This document shows positions 59,901 to 64,000 of a stretch of DNA of 64,000 nucleotides, in pieces. Location: NCBI RefSeq assembly GCF_002310495.1, contig NZ_CP023344.1:1612001-1676000 (forward strand), given 5' to 3'. A program made the position numbers and the translations under genes. Position 1 is the stretch's first letter; every line of letters starts with the position of its first letter. Source of the stretch: Nibricoccus aquaticus. Lineage in GTDB: Bacteria > Verrucomicrobiota > Verrucomicrobiia > Opitutales > Opitutaceae. A model generated the notes under the pieces. That model was not told the origin of the DNA. It made no database searches and saw only the letters and a program-made list of their open reading frames with translations.

Positions 59901-60773
59901 TCCGCGCAGACCGTTCATCGCCACAGCGTGCTCATCGGCGCCGCCGGTTCCGAGTCCGCCCCGCTGCGCGTCTCGCTCCACCACAACTACTGGTCCACCG
60001 GCGTCACCCAGAACATGCCCGCGGCGACCTTCGGCTATGTTCACCTCTACAACAACGTGTTCGCCACACCGGGCAACACGACGGGCACCGAGGCACTCGA
60101 CCAGTCGCAGCTGCTCAACGAGCGCAACATCTACACCAACGTCGCCAGCCCGCTGACGCGCCGCCAGGTGAACAGCGCGCTCGCGATCGGCCGCATTTTG
60201 GCCATCGGCGATTCCTACACCGCACCCTCCGCATCGCCCGGCACCGCGCCATACGGCGGCATGGATGCCGTCTTCACGCCGGGTTATTCGTACGAAATGC
60301 TGCCCACCAGCGACGTCGTCACCGTGGTCACCGCCCACGCCGGTAACAACACCGGTGCCAACATCACCGACGCCGCTACCGGCTCCGCCACGATCACCGG
60401 CCCGACCGCAGCGATCACCGCAGGCAACGCACTGACGCTCACTGCGGTTCCGTCCGGCATCACGCCGACCTCCTATCAATGGCGCCTCAACAACGTCACC
60501 ATCTCCGGAGCCACCTCCGCGACCTACACCACGCCGAGCGCGCAAGAGTCCCACGCGGGCATCTACACCGTGGCAATCAGCCTGGCCACCGGCGACCTCG
60601 TCATCAGCCGGCCCTTCATCGTCACCATCAATCCGGCCCCAGTCACACCGCCTCCCACTCCTGCCTCTAGCGGAGGTGGCGGCTCTCCGTCATGGGGCTT
60701 CCTCGGCGCACTGCTCCTGCTGAGCGCCCATCGTCTCCACCAGCAGCGCCGCCAGACTCCCGTAAAGTCCTGA
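50937..60773 (+). CDS. Giant exported multidomain protein with cadherin-like, autotransporter-type repeat and pectate-lyase-like domains
   Basis: 3278 residues. Signal peptide about 1-33 (SALAAVAA). Cadherin-like domains (about 60-600; NDAPVANDD, TTDEDTPYTFQAGDFPFSDP) lead to two autotransporter-associated strand repeats (about 718-760 and 883-978; KTGAGTLALINGTDHDYTGT, YTGGTTVSAGTLNV). Two further cadherin-like domains, fibronectin-like domains, three copies of an IASAAFSADTG-type Ig-like domain (about 1480-1790), further Ig-like and MBG-like domains follow. At the end are a PL1 beta-helix (about 2832-3130), an Ig-like domain and the C-terminal signal SGGGGSPSWGFLGALLLL plus Arg. The last 1100 or so residues are paralogous to the other giant. 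The PL1 motif reads QNMPAATFG instead of RxPxxR, so lyase activity is doubtful. Confidence 0.85.
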   Translation: MHLPTRLRFSRLQNFACSFLALFSLSALAAVAAPPALQTQSSTRYVTENFATTNVDHDIYLNDDSSGITSATVSITSNYQNGQDVLEFTNQLGITGSWSAGTGVLTLSGAASTNDYQTALRAVLYKNASENPADITRTVTFAVTDSDGETGSATRDLHIFPTNDSPVNTDPGPQAIDEDDTLYFSSGMGNQIQISDVDASSGAMKITLSVTRGTLTLAGTTGLSFTTGDGTSDASMVFTGTLTNINNALATLTYHPVLDYFGSDTLTLVTNDQGNTGSGGAKSDTENISITVNPVNDAPVANDDLASTADLTPLDIWVMNNDRDPDNEFHELTVTILSNTLGSSATVNPDNSINFDPGANSGVQTVTYQLTDPDGLTSSIATLTINVGPNTQPGTSSTSVTTDEDTPYTFQAGDFPFSDPDGGQTLAGIIIHNIPADGTLTLSGIPVHNSQTILVGDIGSLVFTPASGASGTPYTSFTFSVQDNLGAYSPSQTFTINVADVNDVPTEISLSKTKLFQTAGLNAVVGTLSTVDSDDVSFSYTLVAGAGDTHNASFNIAGSSLRANDASALTAGTYSVRIQTDDGRGGTHAQSFSITVSDGVFTWSGRGFHRDWSIPENWEGLRIPEPGGNLVFPPNVATGEGRNNLGQGIVYHSITIAAGGYDQGQDSIQLEAGVTTTNGGGGWLGMDITLLNAQSFDVSTGGTLLLVGKISGSQALTKTGAGTLALINGTDHDYTGTTNVDEGTLLLAARNNAVAVGTALNIAAGATVKFAEDGFAGETITDGQIDASVSVTIDEGGTLDLNDRAGTINGLTLKGGRVLTATSGELVLGGNITSQTTASDVSSTIEGFGTLNFNGNIVEVSVSDDIDVADDLNISATIANGTLYKTSSGTLTLAGTNMYTGGTTVSAGTLNVTGSTASGGIVVAPAAALGGTGTIAGHVTINSTATLSPGVDGAGTLTMDSLTLSSGSIMKIDINDTTPGTDFDQVISLGAVDLSGAVLQVALGFTPPHNGSAFQLISAGGGAISGTFTGLSQGAITTISGEKFAVSYTGGDGNDFVLTGNTAPTGTNKTITTNEDTAYTFVASDFGFSDADSGDSLSAVRINSIPSDGSLTLSSVAVTASQVIVAADIGNLVFTPAANANGNGYTGFSFSVRDQSSTYDPSPNAITINVTAVNDAPSGADKTITTDEDTAHTFSASDFGFSDIDGGDTLSAVRIDTLPGAGSLTLSGAAVTASQVIVAGNIGNLRFTPAANASGASYASFTFSVRDQSSVYDPSPNTITIDVTAVNDTPTFLSLSPSTVNQSSGTNAVIGTFTTTDVDDSTFTYALVSGGGDTDNASFNISGSTLRANDALALPGGIYAARFSTTDSSNATFEKNFVITVVDDVAPNAPTAFSATPSGTTVALAWTNPVSDFHSVTIRRSTSGYPSSASNGTAVASGVTTTTQNETGLADGDYYYAIFARDAAGNFSTAATATATVDTTPPTTTIASASLSSDTGSSATDLITATPAQTISGTLSANLLADETVQVSLDNGSTWSSAAASVGSNTWSLAGQTLTGSNTLQVRVIDAATNAGIAFTQPYVLDTTAPITTIASAAFSADTGTSSTDLITRTASQTLSGTLNANLAAGEIVEVSIDNGSTWTTTTSTVGMNSWSLSGQTLTSSNTLKIRVTDTAGNNGTTFSRAYVLDTTAPTAEIASAAFSADTGLSSTDFITATAAQTISGTVSANMVSDEIVEVSLNNGSTWTTATSSVGSTLWSLSGQTLTGSDTLAIRVADTAGNISTTFSHAYALDTSAPNAPSTPDLDSGSDTGLSNTDNITSDTTPTLSSTAENNATVTLYDTDGTTVLNTTTANGSGNWSIASSTLSSGAHTITAKATDTAGNVSSASPGLSITIDTTSPVVTSASVPANASYGIGQHLDFTVNFAENVTIDTSGGTPSLALSLDTGGTVNAFYLSGSGTSALVFRYTVASGHIDSDGVTPAGSITTNGGTLSDTAGNSATLTLNSVGSTTGVLVDGVAPTISSIVRTGASATINAASIDYTVTFSETVTGVDTSDFSLTPSGTAAGAIASISGSTSTYTVTVNSVTGDGTLRLDLKSSGTGIADSATNAISGGYTSGQTYTIDSTATSAPTNFSAVANGSTIALTWTNPAAGDFASSTLRRSSTAYPTSVTDGSSVASGLTGTSHNDTGLSDGAYYYSLFALDTAGNISGAAQATATVDTVAPTAPVIVAISDDTGTSNNDQITTDTTLSLSGTAEAGSTVKVYRNTTLIGSTPADGTGAWTFDYTGTTLAGGTHSFTATSTDAANNISIESTTFLVEIDTATPSAPVITGISNDTGASATDGITNDATLVFTGTAEANTKVTLSRNGLGVIGTVTATSGGAWTFDYSATTLPDGTYLFTAFANDTAGNTSTASADFPVTIDTSAPAIGTQPVGGTYTALGSFALSVTATDATALTYQWYQGATALTNNANRTGSTTAALNHTNISPVGFPGSYTVAITDLAGNTTTSTAAVIVVNKADQTITFPVIADKLTTAAPFALTATASSSFTVTYAVTSGPATIAGNTVTITGAGSVTIRASQAGDVNYNSAFTDRTFTVTKAVATVVILSTPNTYDALAHTALTATTPGGLTVAVTYDGSSTAPVNAGTYAVVATINDATYQGTASGTLTIAKADQLVTFPSVGTLTVGTPVTLTATANTGLPVTFSVVSGNATLSGTSLTVHDANPLLLRATQSGNTNYNPATADRAVTNIVKLSQTITFAALADKSRTAAPFALSATATSSLPVSFTVQSGPATLSGNTLTLTGAAGVVTVVAHQTGNDAYSAATDVSRSFTVSADYPAPVADGFAASVTGGAGSSSLAVTVSTAADFRTHAEATAPAVITVVGTLNLGASTVAVKSNKTIQGADGSSTLIGNLSLSSGVNNVIVRGLNLTNPGTTITGNAYSDGGDAITLTGATGVFITHCSFFDTADHALKITGGSNNITASWNEFYYTSAQTVHRHSVLIGAAGSESAPLRVSLHHNYWSTGVTQNMPAATFGYVHLYNNVFATPGNTTGTEALDQSQLLNERNIYTNVASPLTRRQVNSALAIGRILAIGDSYTAPSASPGTAPYGGMDAVFTPGYSYEMLPTSDVVTVVTAHAGNNTGANITDAATGSATITGPTAAITAGNALTLTAVPSGITPTSYQWRLNNVTISGATSATYTTPSAQESHAGIYTVAISLATGDLVISRPFIVTINPAPVTPPPTPASSGGGGSPSWGFLGALLLLSAHRLHQQRRQTPVKS

Positions 60774-60784
60774 CGTCCACTCCA

Positions 60785-60818
60785 TCACCCATAACACCCT
60801 TACCGGGCTTATGGGTGA
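60785..60818 (+). terminator. Hairpin after the second giant gene
   Basis: TCACCCATAA (60785-60794) pairs perfectly with TTATGGGTGA (60809-60818), with an inner CCC/GGG stem. It lies 12 bases after the stop. No T run follows; candidate 3' end structure. Confidence 0.6.
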
Positions 60819-60911
60819 AATGACCGCCCGTACTTTGCGCTCACACCCCGCACCGTCCCCGCAAAAATGCCGTGGACAACCTCCCGCCCGCCGCCTTTTT
60901 TCCCATCCATC

Positions 60912-61151
60912 ATGGCACAGCCCGAAAAGAAATCCGCCGTCACTCCTGTCAGCCTCATCGTCGATGCGATCCTCGTCGGTGGCTTCTTCGTTCTGATGTT
61001 CTCGTTGTTCCGTATCCACGTCCCCTCGAACGACCCAAAGATGATCACCCTCTGGGCCGCCCTCGCCGCCGCGTGCATCAGCGGCGTCTTCTGGCTGGCG
61101 ATTCAGATGTTCCGAGTCGTGTACCGCGCGCAAAAAGAAGCCGGTAAATAA
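60912..61151 (+). CDS. Small two-helix membrane protein, unknown function
   Basis: 79 residues from the ATG at 60912; an ATG 15 codons earlier (60867) only adds a Pro-rich stretch. Two transmembrane helices: VSLIVDAILVGGFFVLMFSL (about 13-33) and TLWAALAAACISGVFWLAIQ (about 45-65). Short charged tail RVVYRAQKEAGK. No family recognised. It is followed 54 bases later by the MntR-like gene and may share its transcript. Confidence 0.65.
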   Translation: MAQPEKKSAVTPVSLIVDAILVGGFFVLMFSLFRIHVPSNDPKMITLWAALAAACISGVFWLAIQMFRVVYRAQKEAGK

Positions 61152-61205
61152 CCTGACCGCCCGGGCGGGCGTTCAGTTGTTCGCAAGGCCCGGAGCACTT
61201 CTTCT

Positions 61206-61643
61206 GTGGCCGACAAATCCCCCAGCTCCCAGCCCCCGCGCACCACCGCCGCGGTCGAGGACTATCTGGAACGCATCCGGGAGCTGATTCAGAAAAAAGG
61301 CTACGCGCGCGTCGTGGACATCGCCGCCGAGCTGAAGATTTCCCAGGCCAGCGTCACCACCATGATCCAGCGGCTCGATGCCGAGGGCTTGGTGAAATAT
61401 GAAAAATACCGCGGCATGGTCCTCACCACCGCCGGCGAAGAAGTAGCCAAGCGCATCGCCCACCGCCACGAACTCCTCACCAATTTTCTCCGCCAGTTCG
61501 GCATCGACGAAACTGTCATCGCCCACGACGTCGAAGGCATGGAGCACCATGTGAGCCCCGAGACCTTCAGCGCCATCGAAGCGCTCAGCCGCTACCTCAC
61601 CGCGAATCCCACCGTGGTCGCGAAGATCAAAAAAGACCTCTGA
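61206..61643 (+). CDS. mntR: MntR/DtxR-family metal-dependent transcriptional regulator
   Basis: 145 residues from a GTG. The winged helix (about 15-75) reads VEDYLERIRELIQKKGYARV and LKISQASVTTMIQRLDAEGL, then the wing VKYEKYRGMVLTTAGEEVAK. The dimerisation/metal domain follows with HRHELLTNFLRQFGIDETVI, then AHDVEGMEHHVSPETFSAIE, including the His/Glu/Asp residues that bind Mn(II) in MntR. It lacks the C-terminal SH3-like domain of DtxR, as MntR does. It likely represses a manganese transporter when Mn is high; no such transporter is in the window. Confidence 0.9.
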   Translation: MADKSPSSQPPRTTAAVEDYLERIRELIQKKGYARVVDIAAELKISQASVTTMIQRLDAEGLVKYEKYRGMVLTTAGEEVAKRIAHRHELLTNFLRQFGIDETVIAHDVEGMEHHVSPETFSAIEALSRYLTANPTVVAKIKKDL

Positions 61644-61676
61644 GCAGCCCGCCATCGTCGCCGGCTCCGATCCCAT

Positions 61677-61700
61677 GGAGGGACGACCTCCGTGTCGTCC
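61677..61700. repeat. REP-like palindrome, copy 2
   Basis: Identical over 25 bases (61676-61700) to the element at 41533-41557, 20 kb away. Located 33 bases after the mntR stop. Hairpin stem GGACGAC/GTCGTCC. Confidence 0.85.
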
Positions 61701-61733
61701 GCTTCCTTCTCTCCCTCAATCACGCCCGACCAC

Positions 61734-61809
61734 AAAAAGGCCCGGCGTGTTCTCACGCACGCCGGGCTCACCTGATACTAACCATTACCCGGCACCCCTA
61801 ACGGTGCCG
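61734..61809 (-). ncRNA. Two-hairpin RNA module with terminator, copy A
   Basis: Minus strand, 5' to 3': hairpin CGGCACC/GGTGCCG (61809-61790), linker containing TATCAGGTGA, then terminator GCCCGGCGTG/CACGCCGGGC (61767-61740, 8-base loop) followed by TTTTT (61738-61734). Closely similar to the module at 61957-62040. It lies downstream of the PL1-type gene on the same strand; it could be a tandem 3' terminator of that gene or a separate small RNA. Confidence 0.6.
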
Positions 61810-61956
61810 AAGATCGGACGGTGAACAGCGGGACGTTCACCACACCCAGATGCAATACAGGACACAGGACGCTGCATCGATCGGGGTAACATTTACGAAA
61901 TCAGCAGCACGACGCGGAAAGTCTAACCACGCGGCTGTTGACAGTCCTTCTGGCCC

Positions 61957-62040
61957 AAAAACCCGGCGTGTTCTCACGCACGCCGGGTTCACCTGATAAC
62001 TAACCTGACAACTAACCAATGCCGGCACTCGAAAGTGCCG
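61957..62040 (-). ncRNA. Two-hairpin RNA module with terminator, copy B
   Basis: Minus strand: hairpin CGGCACT/AGTGCCG (62040-62023, loop TTCG on this strand), linker with GGTTAG and TATCAGGTGA, then terminator ACCCGGCGTG/CACGCCGGGT (61988-61961, 8-base loop identical to copy A) and TTTTT (61961-61957). Arm changes between the copies keep the pairing. About 170 bases downstream of the PL1 gene stop. The remaining bases of the 61644-62208 spacer show no gene. Confidence 0.62.
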
Positions 62041-62208
62041 AAGCGGGCGAACGCGCGCTGGCGCATTCAAAATCTGGAAACGGGAGCATCGGGGATGGGC
62101 GGCAACCAAAACAAAGGACGCCTCCACCCGATGGGCCGCACCGCCCATCGAGGCGACATCCCTGGCGTGCGCATCGTTGCATGAGCCGCTCCGGCATGGC
62201 CCGGCCGC

Positions 62209-64000
62209 TCACGTGGACGCTCCGCGTGATGCCCTCCGTGAAAATCCCCGGCGCGCCACCGCGAGCAGCGCCAGCGCGCTGACGAACCAGAGCGAGGGCG
62301 AGCCGCCGCCACCACCGCCCGATGGCGGCGTGGTCGACGGCACAGCGTTCACCGTGAGCGTCGCCGCGTTGCTGGTCACCGAACCGCCGTCGTTGGTGAC
62401 GACCACGGTGTATTGGCCCGCGTCCGCCGCGGCGGTGGCGGCGATGCTGTAGCTCGCCGAGGTCGCGCCAGTGATGCTCACACCGCCCTTGCGCCACTGG
62501 TACGTCGGCGCAGGGCTGCCAGTCGCGACAACCGAGAACGACGCAGAAGCCCCCGCCGTCACTGTGACGTTAGCGGGCTGAGTCGTGATCGACGGCGCGA
62601 TCAGCGGATCGAGCGTCGTGACACGCGGGGCGCTGATCACCGTCTCACCATTGGCCAGTGTGATCGCCACCGTGTACGTGCCCGTGTTCGCCTGGCCCAT
62701 GCTCGGGATTTCGTATGTCGCGGACGTCGCTCCCGTGATGAGGAAATTATTCACGCGCCATTGGTAGGACGCCGCCGTGAATCCGGTGAACGATGCCGTG
62801 AGACTGAAAAAGGAACCCGCCGAGGGCTGCCAGGTTGTGACGCCACCGGCTCCGCTGCCCGGAGGCAACGGAAGCGAATCGCGCGGGCTGGTGATCGTCG
62901 CGGTCAGCGCTGCGGGAGAAACCGAGTTCAAGCCCGCGATGTTTCCGGCGTGCGCCAGCACGAGCGTCTTCACATCGAGGCCCGCCGTGCTGGTGACCGG
63001 CTGGAGTTTGTACGAGTACGCCGGGACGAACACCGCATCGGTGCCGGGATCGACGACCGTGCCTGTGATATTCACGTAGCGGTTGCCGATCGCACGGATG
63101 AGTCCGTTGGCGAGCAGGGCGTTGTTGTCGCTCTTCGCGAGTGGGCTGTTCACGTTTTCATACGTGTTATGCTCGGCGAAGAACTGCGCCATGTCTCGCG
63201 CCACGGAGGCATAGGAATTCCCCGGCGTGTTCCAGTAGTTGTTATAGAGATGGATGTGCCCGTTGGTGCTCGACGGCATGCGCTGGTCGCAGCGATCGGA
63301 CCACCAGTTGTGATGCATCGTGATGCGCAGTGGCGCACCGGCCGAGATGACGGCGTCGGTGATGGGATCGCGGTTGAGCAGGCCGTCGGAGATCATCGTG
63401 AACCGGTGATCGAGCTGGGCTGCCGTGTAGTAGAACTCGCACCACGAGATCGTCACGAGGTCGGCGCCAAGACGCGTGTCGATCATGCCGTCCGCGCAAT
63501 CGAAGAGCGTGCAGTGCGTGATGAAGACATTTCGCGCTCCCTCGATGGCGACAGCGTCACCGCCGTCGGTGTAGCGGCCGTCCGTGCCGAGGATCGTGCC
63601 CGGATTCGTGAGGTTGAGCCCGCGCAGGATCACATTCTCGACCCCGCTGCCGATGTTGATGTTGCCGATGATCGTGGCGTTGGCGTCGGCACCCTGGATC
63701 GTCTTGTTGGACTTCACGCGGATGTTGCCGCCCGAGCTGGAGAGATTGATCACACCCGAAACCGTGATCACCGCAGGGCTCGTGGATTCCGCCGCCGTCT
63801 TGAGCGCGGCCGCAGTCGTCACCGTGACCGGTGTAGCGGAGCCGCCACCCGTTGCGACATTCGCAAAGCCATCAGGCGCGGTGACCGCAAAGCCCGGCTG
63901 GCTGACCGTGAGCGTGACGGTGGAACTGGTCGCCGTGCCCGCGCCATTGGTGACGATCACGCGATAGCCGGCAGCATCGGCCCACTGTGCAGCGGTGATG
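62209..64000 (-). CDS. Exported pectate-lyase-like (PL1) protein with Ig-like domains, 5' end cut by window
   Basis: The frame is open to the right edge (codons through 63999); the visible 597 residues are the C-terminal part. It opens in an Ig-like domain (ITAAQWADAAGYRVIVTNGA), then a PL1 beta-helix (about 300 residues) with IRVKSNKTIQGADANATIIG, NVFITHCTLFDCADGMIDTR and ITMHHNWWSDRCDQRMPSST. Two Ig-like domains follow (AASYQWRVNNFLITGATSAT; APTYQWRKGGVSITGATSAS). The end is [19 protein letters not shown] plus Arg-rich tail. It keeps the DG...D metal-ligand region better than the giants, but RxPxxR is RMPSST, lacking the second Arg. Two terminator modules lie downstream. Confidence 0.85.
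   Translation of the reverse strand, partial: ITAAQWADAAGYRVIVTNGAGTATSSTVTLTVSQPGFAVTAPDGFANVATGGGSATPVTVTTAAALKTAAESTSPAVITVSGVINLSSSGGNIRVKSNKTIQGADANATIIGNINIGSGVENVILRGLNLTNPGTILGTDGRYTDGGDAVAIEGARNVFITHCTLFDCADGMIDTRLGADLVTISWCEFYYTAAQLDHRFTMISDGLLNRDPITDAVISAGAPLRITMHHNWWSDRCDQRMPSSTNGHIHLYNNYWNTPGNSYASVARDMAQFFAEHNTYENVNSPLAKSDNNALLANGLIRAIGNRYVNITGTVVDPGTDAVFVPAYSYKLQPVTSTAGLDVKTLVLAHAGNIAGLNSVSPAALTATITSPRDSLPLPPGSGAGGVTTWQPSAGSFFSLTASFTGFTAASYQWRVNNFLITGATSATYEIPSMGQANTGTYTVAITLANGETVISAPRVTTLDPLIAPSITTQPANVTVTAGASASFSVVATGSPAPTYQWRKGGVSITGATSASYSIAATAAADAGQYTVVVTNDGGSVTSNAATLTVNAVPSTTPPSGGGGGGSPSLWFVSALALLAVARRGFSRRASRGAST

Noticed and set aside
61837-62148. Small minus-strand ORF in the mntR/PL1 spacer
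   Set aside because: It runs through the terminator module of copy B, has no recognisable domain and no start context.
32082-64000. PEP-CTERM sorting signals on the large proteins
   Set aside because: No PEP motif precedes the hydrophobic helix; the Gly-rich SPS form is a different class.
1-64000. tRNA or rRNA genes, insertion sequences, integrase or phage genes
   Set aside because: I saw no cloverleaf sequence, rRNA segment, transposase motif or flanking direct repeats typical of such elements in any spacer.

Overview
The window is very GC-rich, densely coded DNA from a motile, Gram-negative-type bacterium. The mix suggests Verrucomicrobiota, most likely an Opitutaceae-like lineage. Pointers are very large repeat-rich exported proteins with autotransporter-associated strand repeats and a Gly-rich C-terminal anchor, a propeller-type sensor kinase, a LacI regulator beside a TonB-dependent receptor, and start codons mostly without a Shine-Dalgarno sequence. 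The lineage is an inference; no rRNA or other marker lies in the window.

Region 1 (1-13.5 kb) is flagella and chemotaxis. flgB-flgC-fliE-fliF-fliG run leftward as one basal-body operon. cheR, cheB, a REC/degenerate HD-GYP response regulator and cheD run rightward from the same divergent spacer. A leftward block then holds two methyl-accepting chemotaxis proteins, a small PstS-like periplasmic protein and an outer-membrane porin. Candidate sigma-54 (flgB) and sigma-28 (cheR, cheD, porin) promoter sequences fit a flagellar hierarchy. The porin leader carries an intrinsic-terminator hairpin.

Region 2 (13.6-31.8 kb) is a cell-surface polysaccharide cluster, almost entirely rightward. It starts with an unusual long adenylate-kinase-like protein and a coiled-coil protein. 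It then encodes two left-handed beta-helix acyltransferases, two GT2-type and one GT8/DxD-type glycosyltransferases, six GT-B (GT4-like) glycosyltransferases, a GT61/DUF563 protein and a Wzy/WaaL-like polytopic membrane protein. Many genes overlap by four bases (ATGA/GTGA). No flippase, ABC exporter or sugar-nucleotide synthesis gene is visible here. Several spacers carry short tandem repeats, including an 18-unit heptamer array.

Region 3 (32-64 kb) looks like a polysaccharide-capture locus. Two giant exported proteins (3128 and 3278 residues) and a third, cut by the window end, each end in a pectate-lyase-like (PL1) beta-helix, an Ig-like domain and the same Gly-rich/hydrophobic/Arg C-terminal signal. 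All three lack the catalytic arginine of the canonical PL1 RxPxxR motif, so they may bind rather than cleave. Between the giants lie a TonB-dependent receptor, a LacI-family regulator and a propeller sensor kinase/NarL-type response regulator pair. Downstream are a small membrane protein, an MntR-like regulator and a duplicated two-hairpin RNA module on the minus strand.

The strongest candidates for something undescribed are the giant PL1-like surface proteins with lost active sites, the duplicated RNA module at 61.7-62.0 kb, the terminator hairpin in the flagellar-type porin leader, and the heptamer arrays in the glycosyltransferase cluster.
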